Positions 20,596-29,944 are shown, counted from the stretch's first letter. The stretch: 64,000 bases of DNA from Kangsaoukella pontilimi (GCF_009830125.1 NZ_WUPT01000002.1:840001-904000); one strand, 5' to 3'. A program made the numbers and translations. Notes: generated from the sequence alone by a model not told the origin.

Positions 20596-21684
20596 ATGTC
20601 CCGCTACGCATCAGAACGCGGCCAACTCGATCTCTTTCACGCCCTCCCGGGCGAGTTCGCCGTGCGGGACGCGCAGGATCTCATGTCCTATCCGTTCTTT
20701 TCCCTGTCCAAGAGCCATCGCACGCGGCCCATCGAGTTTTCGGCCGGCGGCATAGAAATCCGCGTCGAGGCCGTGGCGGACCATGGCATGGCGACAATCT
20801 GGGACGCGGATATCCTGATCTGGGCGGCGAGCCAGATCGTTGAAGCGCGCGATTCCGGGCTGCGCACGTCGCGGCTCATGGCGGCGACGCCGTACCAGAT
20901 CCTCACCTTCATCGGGCGAGGCACCTCCGCCCGGGATTATCACCGTTTGAAGGCCGCGCTGGACAGGTTGCAGTCGACGACAGTCTGCACCTCGATCCGC
21001 CAGCCTGCCGAAGGACGGCGCCACCGGTTCTCCTGGATCAACGAGTGGACGGAGCGGACCGATGTCACTGGCCGCCCAGACGGAATCGAGCTGATCGTGC
21101 CGGACTGGTTCTACCGGGCGGTCCTCGATGACGCACTGATCCTGACCATCGACCGCGCCTATTTTGATCTGACGGGCGGCCTCGATCGCTGGCTTTATCG
21201 CCTCGTGCGAAAGCATGGTGGCCGTCAGCGGACAGGGTGGCGGTTCGAATTCCGACATCTCCACGTCAAATCCGGCAGCCTCTCACCCTTCAAACGCTTT
21301 GCCTTCGAACTGCGAGACATTATCCATCGACAGCCCCTGCCGGGCTACCGCCTGGCGCTCGAAATCGAGGCGCGGGGGCGTCGTCTGCTCGCCTTCGAGC
21401 CCTGTGGACAAGCTGTGGATGGGCTCGTGCCTTCGGGAACCCCCGGTATCGTGCCATCAGGAACCGGACCCTCGTGCTATCAGGAACCTGAACCAGGCGC
21501 ATCCTCTTCAAATGCGGGCAGAATTCGGGGCCGTAACTTAGAGTCTAACTCAGAATCTAACTCTTGTTGCGCTGCTCCCGCTGGGGACATGCCCGCACGC
21601 GTACGCGCTCTATCCCTCGAAACGGACCCTCGGAATGACAAACCCGAGCGACCACTCGGCAAGTCGAGGGGGGCGACGACATGA
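20596..21684 (+). CDS. Replication initiator protein A (RepA/RPA type)
   Basis: A 362-aa protein of the plasmid RepA type found in Trb ICEs: MSYPFFSLSKSHRTRPIEF, GMATIWDADILIWAASQIVEARD, RLKAALDRLQSTTVCTSIR and FDLTGGLDRWLYRLVRKHG are typical. It suggests that the excised circle can replicate for a while. The gene follows rdfS by 19 bases and overlaps the DUF2840 start by ATGA. Most related elements have a parA gene next; here it is absent. Confidence 0.85.
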   Translation: MSRYASERGQLDLFHALPGEFAVRDAQDLMSYPFFSLSKSHRTRPIEFSAGGIEIRVEAVADHGMATIWDADILIWAASQIVEARDSGLRTSRLMAATPYQILTFIGRGTSARDYHRLKAALDRLQSTTVCTSIRQPAEGRRHRFSWINEWTERTDVTGRPDGIELIVPDWFYRAVLDDALILTIDRAYFDLTGGLDRWLYRLVRKHGGRQRTGWRFEFRHLHVKSGSLSPFKRFAFELRDIIHRQPLPGYRLALEIEARGRRLLAFEPCGQAVDGLVPSGTPGIVPSGTGPSCYQEPEPGASSSNAGRIRGRNLESNSESNSCCAAPAGDMPARVRALSLETDPRNDKPERPLGKSRGATT

Positions 21685-22199
21685 GGCCGATCCGCTCAGA
21701 TCCGCGCAGGGCTGATGCGGAGACCATTGGCAGAGAAGGCAATCTGACCTTCGTCGACCTGACCTGGAAAGAGGGACAAATCGAACAGTGGGTCCGGTTC
21801 GGCCATCCGGTCTGCGAAGAGCGCATTTATCATCACCGGCGTCGTTTCAGCTTCGCGCGAGGCGCCGTCTTCGGGGTCAATCGCTGGGCTGCCAACGCCT
21901 ATGGCACGGTCCTATCGCGCTTCGACATCCTGCAGGCTGCAACGCCCGCAACGCCGATGCAAACGCTGCCCTATCTGCGGCCCGGAGGGACATTGCTGCT
22001 CTCCACCCACGGCTGGCCCAAGGTCGAACGCGTGTTGCAGGCGATCGACGCGATCGAGGCGCTCGGAATCGATCCGGCGGATGCCTCGCCGGACTACTGG
22101 CGACACCTGCACAATCGCCTGGCCACAGCGCAACCGGCCCATCCCTATACCCGTCTCCAGCACCGCGCCTGGCTCAAGCGGCGGAGCCTCGGGTTATGA
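21681..22199 (+). CDS. DUF2840 protein
   Basis: A 172-aa protein with the DUF2840 pattern LTFVDLTWKEGQIEQWVRFGHP, ARGAVFGVNRWAANAYGTVLSRFDIL and a C-terminal WRHLHNRL region. Function unknown; conserved in Trb ICEs between parA and traF. The first 20 residues (MRPIRSDPRRADAETIGREG) look unrelated to the family and lie where parA is expected, so they may be a scar of a deletion. Overlaps repA and traF by 4 bases each. Confidence 0.78.
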   Translation: MRPIRSDPRRADAETIGREGNLTFVDLTWKEGQIEQWVRFGHPVCEERIYHHRRRFSFARGAVFGVNRWAANAYGTVLSRFDILQAATPATPMQTLPYLRPGGTLLLSTHGWPKVERVLQAIDAIEALGIDPADASPDYWRHLHNRLATAQPAHPYTRLQHRAWLKRRSLGL

Positions 22200-22786
22200 T
22201 CTCGCGGAGGGAAATCATCGGGGCGACAGCGCTGTCAGTTAGCCTGATCGTCCTTCCCGTTATTGCCACCTGGTCGCCGCGCGTTCTGTGGAATGTCAGC
22301 GCGAGCGTTCCCGTCGGGCTCTATCGGCTGCACCCTGTCGAGCGGCTGGCCATCGGGGATCTGGTAGCCGTTGCACCACCCCCGGCGCTTTCGGATTTCC
22401 TTGCTTCCCGCGAATATCTGTCGCGCGGCGTGCCGCTGCTCAAGCATGTTGTCGCGCTCGAAGGCGCTTTGGTCTGCCGCTCGGGCGACAGCATCGCCGT
22501 CGATCACCGCCCTCTTGGCGACGCCCATGCGCAGGACCGCGTCGGCCGCGCGTTGCCCATTTGGCAGGGCTGTCATCGGCTCGGCGCTGGCGAAGTCTTT
22601 CTCATGAACCCGGATGCACCCAACAGCCTCGACGGTCGGTATTTCGGGCCCTTGCCGCGCACCGCGATCACCGCCCGACTGACACCGCTTTGGACCGTCG
22701 ACGACGCCATCACCGCTGAGCAGGCGCATCCAGATTCCACACCGCACCACAACAGAAAGGAGGCACGCAATGCCCCAGATCGGTGA
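22196..22786 (+). CDS. traF: TraF-type S26 signal peptidase
   Basis: A 196-aa membrane-anchored peptidase. The N-terminal helix is GATALSVSLIVLPVIATW; the catalytic serine lies in the motif SASVPVGLYRL, and the general-base lysine in RGVPLLKHVVA; the C-terminal NPDAPNSLDGRYFGPLP completes the S26 fold. In Trb systems TraF cleaves and cyclises the TrbC pilin. It overlaps DUF2840 by ATGA and DUF736 by 17 bases. Confidence 0.9.
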   Translation: MISRREIIGATALSVSLIVLPVIATWSPRVLWNVSASVPVGLYRLHPVERLAIGDLVAVAPPPALSDFLASREYLSRGVPLLKHVVALEGALVCRSGDSIAVDHRPLGDAHAQDRVGRALPIWQGCHRLGAGEVFLMNPDAPNSLDGRYFGPLPRTAITARLTPLWTVDDAITAEQAHPDSTPHHNRKEARNAPDR

Positions 22787-23105
22787 ATTCACCCGCACGA
22801 AATCCGGCTTTGCCGGGTATGTCCGGACGCTGACACTCGACCTTGCGGTCTCCCTCGACAAGGCCGAGGCGACCGAGGCCGAGAACGCCCCTGACTACCG
22901 TCTTTTTCACGGGGACGGCGACCTCGCCCGCGAGATCGGGGCGGCCTGGGCGCGCACGGGGGAGAAGGCCGGCGAGTATTTCTCGGTGCTTATCGATGAC
23001 CCGATGCTGGCGCAGCCCATCCGCGCCAACCTCTTCCGCAACGGCGAAAGCTCGGTCTGGTCGTTGCAATGGACCCGTCCGCCGAAGCGCAATGGGGCGG
23101 CGTGA
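22770..23105 (+). CDS. DUF736 protein
   Basis: A 111-aa DUF736 protein, MPQIGEFTRTKSGFAGYVRTLTLDL, ending with SLQWTRPPKRNGAA. Function unknown; a constant neighbour of relaxase and pilus-processing genes in alphaproteobacterial ICEs. ATG 22770 follows AGAAAGGAGG inside the end of traF, so the genes are translated in series. Confidence 0.88.
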   Translation: MPQIGEFTRTKSGFAGYVRTLTLDLAVSLDKAEATEAENAPDYRLFHGDGDLAREIGAAWARTGEKAGEYFSVLIDDPMLAQPIRANLFRNGESSVWSLQWTRPPKRNGAA

Positions 23106-23108
23106 GCG

Positions 23109-23852
23109 ATGCTCCAGATCTTCCGCAAAGGTAGCAGTCGGATAACGGTTGATCGACCCCCCATTGCCCAAGTCTGCGCCATCTTCCTTCTTTCCGGCCT
23201 TGCCGTGACGGGACCAGTCAGCGCCCCGGCTTTCGCCGAAGCACCGACCATCCAAGTGGATCCGATGCGCGATCCTCATGCATCTGCCATCGCCGAAGCC
23301 TCCGCGCGCTTCGTGATCCCGGAACACTGGATCCGTGCCGTGATGCAGGCCGAAAGCGCGGGCGATCCGCGTGCGGTCAGCCGTGCCGGGGCCATGGGGT
23401 TGATGCAGGTCATGCCCGGAACATGGACTGTCCTGCAGGAGGACCATGGACTCGGCGCTGATCCTTTCGATCCGCGCGATAACATCATCGCGGGCACGGC
23501 CTATCTGCGCGCAATGCTCGATCGCTATGGCACCGTCGGTGGTATGCTCGCCGCCTACAATGCGGGGCCAGGCCGGTATGACGCATACCTCTCTGAGGGC
23601 CGTCGTCTTCCCGCCGAGACCCGCGCCTATGTCGCGATGCTGGCCCCACGTCTGGGCGGCACGGCGCCGCTCCCGACCCGCGCAACCGTCGCCGATTGGC
23701 GCGAGGCGGTCCTCTTCACCGACCAATCGGCGGCGCATCCGCAGCGAAATGGCGGCAATCCGGATGCAGGTCGACCGTTGCTTGAAGCCGGTTCAGCCGC
23801 CCCAGATCCCGGCATTTTCGTTGCCCGGCCCGGCGCGGAGGCACGGCCATGA
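23109..23852 (+). CDS. Conjugative lytic transglycosylase (SLT)
   Basis: A 247-aa secreted transglycosylase. An N-terminal signal (VCAIFLLSGLAVTGPVSAPAFAEA) is followed by the SLT domain with catalytic Glu in MQAESAGDPRAVS, GAMGLMQVMPGTW, and AAYNAGPGRYD. It opens peptidoglycan for the mating channel. The C-terminus extends 60 residues past the domain. It lies three bases after DUF736. Confidence 0.9.
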   Translation: MLQIFRKGSSRITVDRPPIAQVCAIFLLSGLAVTGPVSAPAFAEAPTIQVDPMRDPHASAIAEASARFVIPEHWIRAVMQAESAGDPRAVSRAGAMGLMQVMPGTWTVLQEDHGLGADPFDPRDNIIAGTAYLRAMLDRYGTVGGMLAAYNAGPGRYDAYLSEGRRLPAETRAYVAMLAPRLGGTAPLPTRATVADWREAVLFTDQSAAHPQRNGGNPDAGRPLLEAGSAAPDPGIFVARPGAEARP

Positions 23853-24099
23853 CCATGATCGCGGTTTCTCGGGCTCCGGAGGGCCGTGTCGCAAACGTGG
23901 TGGAAGGGCGCGTTCGGAAAACGGGCGAGAAGGAAAAAGGGCAAGATAAAAGGGCATGCCACGAATGCCGCAAGTCCCTGACAGGACTGGTATTTTCGCG
24001 TGCATGGCGGTCGGTCGTGTGCAGGTTCCCGGAATTTGCCCTGCGATTTCAAGGCTCCGGCATGCACAGGGGCGCTCCGCGCAACCGGAGGGTCTTCGC
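23853..24099 (+). other. Candidate origin of transfer (oriT) upstream of the relaxase
   Basis: The 247 bases between the transglycosylase and the relaxase start contain the palindrome GGCATGCC (23953-23960), the inverted repeat AGTCC-CTGACA-GGACT (23973-23988), and AT-rich runs such as GATAAAAGGG. The position directly upstream of rlxS matches oriT locations known in related elements. An 84-codon frame (23849-24103) crosses it but overlaps the relaxase and has no family. Confidence 0.5.
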
Positions 24100-25866
24100 A
24101 TGAACGAACCCGAGCACGACTTCCGGATCAGGCCGGGTAAACCCCGCAGCGCGCGCGCCCCGCGTCCGAAAGCCTTCGTTGATCAGGTGCTGCGTGCTGC
24201 CAATAAGGCAGGCCACGTTTCGACGCGGCCAAGCGGCAAACAGCGAAGCCATTCCAACTTCGGGCGCGGACAAAACCGATTTGGCAGATCGCGGCTATTC
24301 TCGTCATCGCGCCGGGTCATGGTCGCTGCCCGCATTGCCCGTCACAAGGGCCGGGCCTATCGTGCGGCTCCGCTCTCGACCAATCTCGCCTATCTGCGCC
24401 GCGACGGCGTCGGCAAGGATGGGGAGAAGGGCCTGCTCTTCGATGCCCAGACCGACGGTCTGGACGGTTCCGACTTCGCGGCAAGATGCGAGGACGACCG
24501 GCACCATTTCCGCTTCATCATCTCGCCAGAGGATGCCGCAGAGATGGAGGACCTGCGCGGGTTCACCCGCGATCTCGCGCGCCGGATGGAGGCCGATCTC
24601 GGCACGCGGCTCGACTGGGTCGCCGTCGATCACTGGAACACCGACAATCCGCATGTGCATCTGATCGTCCGTGGCGTGGATGATCGTGGCGGCGATCTCG
24701 TCATCGCGCGGGACTACATCAGCAGCGGGCTGCGGTCCCGCGCGGAGGAGCTCGTTGCGCTCGAGCTTGGCCCAAAGCCGGAGCACGAAATCCGGCACGC
24801 GCTCGAACGGGAAGTCACGGCGGAACGCTGGACCCGCCTCGACCGGGAGTTGCTCTATCACGCCGACGATCTCGGTCTGCTCGACCTGCGCCCTTCAGCA
24901 CCCGGACCCGCGGACCCGCAAATCCGCCGGTTGATGATCGGCCGCTTGCAGCACCTTCGGAAACTCGGTCTCGCGTCGGAAGGTCGCTCCGGCGAATGGA
25001 TGCTCGGGCTCGAGGCGGAGGCCACGCTCCGCGATCTGGGCGAGCGCGGCGACATCATCAAGACGATGCACCGCGCCTTCGCCGAGCGGGGGCAGGACCG
25101 CGGCTTCTCCGACTTCGCCATCGACGCGGGTAGGCCAGGGGACCCGATCGTCGGGCAGCTGGTCGAGACCGGTTTGCATGACGAACAGACCGGCACCGCC
25201 TATGCGGTGATCGACGGGACGGATGGGCGCGCGCATCATGTCCGCTTCCGCGGTCTGGAGGCCTTCGACCAGGCACCTGCTCCCGGTGGCATCGTCGAGG
25301 TCCGCCGCTTCGGCGGTTCGGACGATCCGCGCCCGACGCTTGTCCTGGCAAACCGCTACGATCTCGACCTGCAGGGCCAGATCACCGCGTCCGGCGCGAC
25401 CTGGCTCGATCACCGTCTGGTCGAACGTTCCCGCATGCCGCTTGCGATGGGCGGGTTCGGGGCGGAGGTCCGAGACGCGCTCAATGCCCGCGCCGAACAC
25501 CTCGCAGACGAGGGGCTGGCCCAAAGGCAGGGACAGCGGATTATCCTCCAGCGCAATCTCCTCGCGACCCTGCGGTCGCGCGAACTTGACGTCGTTGGCC
25601 AAACGCTCGAGGCCGAAACCGGTCTCCAACATCGCCCGGCGAAACCCGGTGAGCATGTGTCCGGCACTTACACCCGGCAGCTCCGTCTGTCCTCCGGCCG
25701 CTACGCGATGATCGAGGGCGTCGGCCCCGACGGCAGGCGCAGTTTCCAGCTCGTCCCCTGGTCTCGCGAGATCGAGCCCCGCCTTGGCCAGCACATCACC
25801 GGGATCGCGCGCGGCGGCGGTGGGATCGACTGGAGCCTCGGGCGCAAGCGCGGGCTCGGCATCTGA
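24100..25866 (+). CDS. rlxS: RlxS-type relaxase (DUF3363)
   Basis: A 588-aa relaxase. The N-terminal 70 residues are basic; the catalytic domain has DRHHFRFIISPEDA, LDWVAVDHWNTDNPHVHLIVRG (the HxH metal motif) and a preceding tyrosine-bearing segment AYRAAPLSTNLAYLRR. The C-terminal DUF3363 part carries VDDRGGDLVIARDYISSG to SFQLVPWSREIEPRLG. It nicks oriT and leads the strand into the recipient. ATG 24100 is used because the longer frame to 23956 would cover the presumed oriT and has no family similarity. Confidence 0.9.
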   Translation: MNEPEHDFRIRPGKPRSARAPRPKAFVDQVLRAANKAGHVSTRPSGKQRSHSNFGRGQNRFGRSRLFSSSRRVMVAARIARHKGRAYRAAPLSTNLAYLRRDGVGKDGEKGLLFDAQTDGLDGSDFAARCEDDRHHFRFIISPEDAAEMEDLRGFTRDLARRMEADLGTRLDWVAVDHWNTDNPHVHLIVRGVDDRGGDLVIARDYISSGLRSRAEELVALELGPKPEHEIRHALEREVTAERWTRLDRELLYHADDLGLLDLRPSAPGPADPQIRRLMIGRLQHLRKLGLASEGRSGEWMLGLEAEATLRDLGERGDIIKTMHRAFAERGQDRGFSDFAIDAGRPGDPIVGQLVETGLHDEQTGTAYAVIDGTDGRAHHVRFRGLEAFDQAPAPGGIVEVRRFGGSDDPRPTLVLANRYDLDLQGQITASGATWLDHRLVERSRMPLAMGGFGAEVRDALNARAEHLADEGLAQRQGQRIILQRNLLATLRSRELDVVGQTLEAETGLQHRPAKPGEHVSGTYTRQLRLSSGRYAMIEGVGPDGRRSFQLVPWSREIEPRLGQHITGIARGGGGIDWSLGRKRGLGI

Positions 25867-25882
25867 CGAAAGGACACTGACC

Positions 25883-27871
25883 ATGACTGCTACGAAAATC
25901 CTCTGGGGCCAGATCCTCGCCGTCTTCCTGATCGTGTTCACGACGACCTGGGGCGCGACGCAATGGGTGGCCTGGCGGCTGGGGTTTCAGGCGCAGTTGG
26001 GCCCCCCGTGGTTCGAGGCCTTCGGCATGCCGATCTACCCGCCGCCCGCCTTCTTCTGGTGGTGGTACTTCTACGATGCCTATGCGCGCACGGTGTTCTG
26101 GGAGGGCGGCGCGATCGCGGCCTCGGGCGGAGTCATCTCCATCGCCGTTGCCATCACCATGTCCGTGATCCGGGCGCGCGAAACCGCCGACGTCGATACC
26201 TATGGGTCTGCCCGCTGGGCGAACCGGACCGAGGTCGAGGCCGCCGGGCTGCTGGGGTCCGATGGCGTTGTGCTCGGCAAGCTGGATCACGATTACTTGC
26301 GCCATGACGGGCCGGAGCATGTCCTCTGCTTTGCGCCCACCCGGTCGGGCAAGGGTGTGGGTCTCGTGGTCCCGTCGCTTCTGACCTGGCCAGGCTCGGC
26401 CATCGTGCACGATATCAAGGGCGAGAACTGGGACCTGACGGCCGGTTTCCGTGCGCGGTATGGCCGGGTGCTGCGCTTCGATCCGACCAGCATGATCTCT
26501 GCCGCCTACAACCCCTTGCTCGAGGTCCGCCGCGGTGAGTGGGAGGTGCGTGATGTCCAGAACGTGGCCGATGTTCTCGTTGACCCGGAAGGCTCGCTGG
26601 AGAAGCGCAACCATTGGGAAAAGACCTCGCACTCGCTGCTGGTCGGCGCGATCCTGCATGTGCTCTACGCCGAACCCGACAAGACCCTGGCCGGCGTTGC
26701 CGCATTCCTGTCCGATCCGCGCCGTCCGATCGAGCAGACCCTCGAAGCGATGATGGCGGCGCGTCATCTGGGAGACGCCGGCCCGCATCCGGTCATTGCC
26801 TCGACCGCGCGGGAGCTTCTGAACAAGTCCGACAACGAACGCTCGGGCGTTCTGTCGACGGCCATGTCCTTCCTTGGCCTCTACCGCGATCCCGTAGTCG
26901 CACATGTGACCCGGCGCTGCGACTGGCGGATCGACGATCTCATAGGCGCGGACCAGCCGACGACCCTCTACCTCGTCGTGCCGCCCTCGGACATCTCCCG
27001 CACCAAGCCGCTGATCCGGCTTGTGCTGAACCAGATCGGTCGACGTCTGACCGAGGATTTGAAGGACACGCGCCGTCGTCATCGCGTGCTAATGATGCTC
27101 GACGAATTCCCCGCGCTCGGGCGGCTCGACTTCTTTGAAAGCGCACTGGCCTTCATGGCGGGCTACGGGATCAAGAGCTTCCTGATCGCTCAGTCGCTCA
27201 ACCAAATCGAGAAGGCCTATGGCCAGAACAACGCCATCCTAGACAATTGCCACGTCCGGGTGAGCTTCGCGACCAATGACGAGCGCACCGCCAAGCGTGT
27301 CTCGGATGCGCTCGGCACGGCAACCGAGATGAAGGCGATGAGGAACTATGCCGGGCACCGGCTGGCGCCCTGGCTGGGTCACCTCATGGTCTCGCGCTCC
27401 GAGACCGCGCGCCAGCTGCTGACGCCGGGCGAGATCATGCAGCTGCCGCCCGACGATGAGATCGTCATGGTCGCAGGCTCCCCGCCGATCCGAGCCAAGA
27501 AGGCGCGGTATTTCGAGGACAAGCGGTTCGTTGATCGTGTGGTGCCGCCGCCAGAACCGCGGAAAGGAGATCCGGTCCTGCAGGATGATCCATGGTCATC
27601 GCTCCCGGCCATCGAAGCCGATACACCGATGGGCATGTCGGTGCCCTCGACCAATGCCGATGAGGCGAACGCGGGTTTGCGCCGGGAACCTGACTTGCCT
27701 GAGCATGTGGCCGCAGCCCCGGAAAAGACGAAAGAACCAGCGCGCGAGTTCGAGATGATGCTCGACGACGAACCAGAAGAGGCTGCACGGCAACGGCAGG
27801 GCCTGCGTAAGCAGATGGGGCAGGTGGCCCGGCAGGCCACGATGGACCGCAATGATGGCATCGATCTCTGA
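25883..27871 (+). CDS. traG: TraG coupling protein (VirD4-type ATPase)
   Basis: A 662-aa type IV coupling protein. Two N-terminal membrane helices (residues 8-33 and 75-100) are followed by Walker A, FAPTRSGKGVGLVVPSLL; HDIKGENWDLTAGFRAR; NERSGVLSTAMSFL; Walker B, VLMMLDEFPALGRLDFF; and AQSLNQIEKAYGQNN. It brings the relaxosome to the Trb channel and powers DNA export. It follows the relaxase by 17 bases; ATG 25883 fits the usual MTATKILWGQ start. The C-terminal 100 residues are acidic and variable. Confidence 0.95.
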   Translation: MTATKILWGQILAVFLIVFTTTWGATQWVAWRLGFQAQLGPPWFEAFGMPIYPPPAFFWWWYFYDAYARTVFWEGGAIAASGGVISIAVAITMSVIRARETADVDTYGSARWANRTEVEAAGLLGSDGVVLGKLDHDYLRHDGPEHVLCFAPTRSGKGVGLVVPSLLTWPGSAIVHDIKGENWDLTAGFRARYGRVLRFDPTSMISAAYNPLLEVRRGEWEVRDVQNVADVLVDPEGSLEKRNHWEKTSHSLLVGAILHVLYAEPDKTLAGVAAFLSDPRRPIEQTLEAMMAARHLGDAGPHPVIASTARELLNKSDNERSGVLSTAMSFLGLYRDPVVAHVTRRCDWRIDDLIGADQPTTLYLVVPPSDISRTKPLIRLVLNQIGRRLTEDLKDTRRRHRVLMMLDEFPALGRLDFFESALAFMAGYGIKSFLIAQSLNQIEKAYGQNNAILDNCHVRVSFATNDERTAKRVSDALGTATEMKAMRNYAGHRLAPWLGHLMVSRSETARQLLTPGEIMQLPPDDEIVMVAGSPPIRAKKARYFEDKRFVDRVVPPPEPRKGDPVLQDDPWSSLPAIEADTPMGMSVPSTNADEANAGLRREPDLPEHVAAAPEKTKEPAREFEMMLDDEPEEAARQRQGLRKQMGQVARQATMDRNDGIDL

Positions 27872-27881
27872 GGGCGAATCC

Positions 27882-28298
27882 ATGCGCGACCGTATCAACC
27901 TGTCCCTGCCCGCCGAGTTAATCGGGCGGATCAAGGATATCGCCGACCGGAAACGCGTGACCCGATCGGCAATCGTCGAGGCGGCGGTCGAATCCTTCCT
28001 CTCGCCCGATCACGCCGACATGCAGGAGGCCGCCTTGACGCGCCGCCTCGACCGCCTCTCCCGCCAGGTCGCGCGGCTGGAACGCGACCAGCGGATCACG
28101 ACCGAGACGCTCGCGCTCTTCGTACGCTTCTGGCTCACCATCACCCCGCCGATCGCGCCGGAGCGGCAAGCCGCGGCGCAGGCCAAGGGCCGCGAGCGGT
28201 TTGATGGCTTCGTCGAGACGCTGGGCAAGCGGGTGCAGAAGGGCCGTTGGTTCACGGATGAGGTGGTGGGGGATAGGCCAATGCTAGACGGAGACTAA
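27882..28298 (+). CDS. Ribbon-helix-helix (CopG-like) protein
   Basis: A 138-aa protein: an N-terminal RHH domain (INLSLPAELIGRIKDIADRKRVTRSAIVEAAVESFL), a central coiled coil (RRLDRLSRQVARLERDQ) and a hydrophobic stretch ALFVRFWLTITPPI. It is the regular neighbour of traG and trbB in these ICEs and probably a transcription factor or relaxosome accessory protein. It is the last core gene before the defence cargo. Confidence 0.8.
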   Translation: MRDRINLSLPAELIGRIKDIADRKRVTRSAIVEAAVESFLSPDHADMQEAALTRRLDRLSRQVARLERDQRITTETLALFVRFWLTITPPIAPERQAAAQAKGRERFDGFVETLGKRVQKGRWFTDEVVGDRPMLDGD

Positions 28299-28407
28299 CA
28301 GAGGTTTCGCAGACTCATCACCTGGTGTCCGTCCAGCTTTACGTTCCCGAGATGTTTGCCGTAGAGACCGGCACAACACACTTTCCGCCTCACAAAGAGA
28401 CAGGACC

Positions 28408-28983
28408 TCATGCACGGTGCATCCTTTCCACAAGGTAATGCAGGCCCAAAAGCGTCACGATCAAAAGGCTAGAAACCATCCAAGTGTAAGCGGCCCACCC
28501 AACTGCCGCCAAGATGAATACCAAGTCTTCGATCCAACCGGCGCTGCCTACCTCCAAACTTACATGAACCGACAGGACGCCGAAAATGTAGACCAAGATC
28601 GAAAGCATCGCGCAGTATCCGAACAAGACTGACAGGAACCGCCTGCGGGTCAGCGTCTCCTTGACCTCATGACCTTGTCGAACGGTCGTCAGTGTTGGCG
28701 CTCGTCCTTTCATCACCTGATCCAGATTCTCGTTTGTGAAGCTCGAGACGGCGGCCAGCGCTGCGATGTAAAATCCCACGAGGATGCCCATGAGAGAATT
28801 AATGTCAGCGATCAGCTTCGCGGAGTCATAGTTGAGCCACACCCGTCCGACCCAGTGAAAACCAAAGAACACGGCCACAAAAAGGGCAGTAGGATAAATC
28901 CACTGATACCAGAAAATGTCTGCGCTCCTCAGCCTGAGGAACGAGAATACTGTAAACACCTTGGTATGCTTCCGAAGTGCCAT
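28408..28983 (-). CDS. Unknown 4-5-TM membrane protein, third gene of the defence operon
   Basis: A 191-aa protein with hydrophobic helices near residues 27-46, 63-83, 116-140 and 151-187 (IEDLVFILAAVGWAAYTW then SSLLIVTLLGLHYLVERM). The loop after helix 2 is charged (NENLDQVMKGRAPTLTTVRQGHEVKETLTRRRF). No family was recognised. It begins one base after the stop of the 319-aa gene, which in turn follows the restriction enzyme by 17 bases, so it is co-transcribed. In defence operons a membrane protein of this size often acts as effector, but this is only inference from position. Confidence 0.75.
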   Translation of the reverse strand: MALRKHTKVFTVFSFLRLRSADIFWYQWIYPTALFVAVFFGFHWVGRVWLNYDSAKLIADINSLMGILVGFYIAALAAVSSFTNENLDQVMKGRAPTLTTVRQGHEVKETLTRRRFLSVLFGYCAMLSILVYIFGVLSVHVSLEVGSAGWIEDLVFILAAVGWAAYTWMVSSLLIVTLLGLHYLVERMHRA

Positions 28984-28984
28984 C

Positions 28985-29944
28985 TCAATCGCCCACGTTG
29001 TCGGCGACTTCTAGCATCTTCTCGATCATATCGTTGCGAAAAGCCTCATACCTCTGCGTGAGCGGCGGATCGAAGTCCGTGACGATCTCGTTCTGGACGA
29101 ACGCCTGCTCGAGTATCTCGTCGCCATCGTAGTTCACTTCGGTGCGTTTGATCTGGCCGTTCGCCGCCTTGATCCTCACGAACATCTGCGTGTCGTCTGC
29201 TCCACCGCGAAAGTCTTTGACGAAGTCCTTCGCCCTCTGAAAAACCGACCGCGCCTGATCTTCTGACACTTTGCGCTTAACTTCGAAACGTGCCTCGTGG
29301 ATGACCTCTTGCACTATCGGATCTTCATCCAAGCCATCTTCGTGGTTTTCGTCGTGACCGACCAATTCGATGTCTTGAAGGACACCCGTGCGGAGTGCTT
29401 CGCGGATCGTCTTCGACTGATGTCCCAAAATCTCGAAGTAAGGCCGGAACGCCTTGGGCTGGCCATCATCGTCATCGGCCACCTTCTGGTAGTTTGCGTC
29501 ATTGCAGGCCCAGGTGAAGTGATCCTTGATGGAGGATAGGTAGATACCCGGAACCTTTTCGACAAGGATCAAGTAACGACCAATGGCATCGGGGGTCTTC
29601 CTGATGAGAATATGCGAGGCGTAGTGGCTGCCTTCTTCCTCCTCCTTCTCAATGTCGCGTGTCGTCAAGTCTTGGAAGTGAAGGAACGACATTCCCGTTA
29701 CGTTCTTGTCCCCGGCTTGAAGGATAAGCCGGTGAAACTGATCATCATCGGCTATGTCAGCGCACCACATCAGACGGCTGTCCTTGCCATAATTCCTATG
29801 GATTTCGTTCCGCGCAATGCGGTCCGCCAGGGCGTCGATTAGGTCTTGAACCACGAACTCCGGTGCGTAGTGCGGCGCTTTCTTCCGGTTGCGAAGCGCC
29901 AGCTTGCCGACGGCGATCCAGCGGTGGTTAGATGGCAGTGCCAT
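28985..29944 (-). CDS. Unknown 319-aa protein between restriction enzyme and membrane protein
   Basis: A 319-aa soluble protein, MALPSNHRWIAVGKLALRNRKKAP. Visible segments: GMSFLHFQDLTTRDIEKEEEEGSHYASHILIRK, LILVEKVPGIYLSSIKDHF, a central YFEILGHQSKTIREAL, a charged EVIHEARFEVKRKV, and a C-terminal RYEAFRNDMIEKMLEVADNVGD. The mix of strands and an amphipathic C-terminus suggests a globular sensor or effector; no catalytic motif stands out. It does not resemble KwaB (DUF4868) as I know it. It is tightly linked to its two neighbours on the minus strand. Confidence 0.78.
   Translation of the reverse strand: MALPSNHRWIAVGKLALRNRKKAPHYAPEFVVQDLIDALADRIARNEIHRNYGKDSRLMWCADIADDDQFHRLILQAGDKNVTGMSFLHFQDLTTRDIEKEEEEGSHYASHILIRKTPDAIGRYLILVEKVPGIYLSSIKDHFTWACNDANYQKVADDDDGQPKAFRPYFEILGHQSKTIREALRTGVLQDIELVGHDENHEDGLDEDPIVQEVIHEARFEVKRKVSEDQARSVFQRAKDFVKDFRGGADDTQMFVRIKAANGQIKRTEVNYDGDEILEQAFVQNEIVTDFDPPLTQRYEAFRNDMIEKMLEVADNVGD

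Noticed and set aside
23849-24103. 84-codon frame before the relaxase as a gene
   Set aside because: It covers the presumed oriT, overlaps the relaxase start and has no recognisable family.
28408-29944. Kiwa defence pair (KwaA membrane protein with KwaB)
   Set aside because: Size and order are similar, but the 319-aa protein shows none of the DUF4868 features I know, and the order and link to a restriction enzyme differ.
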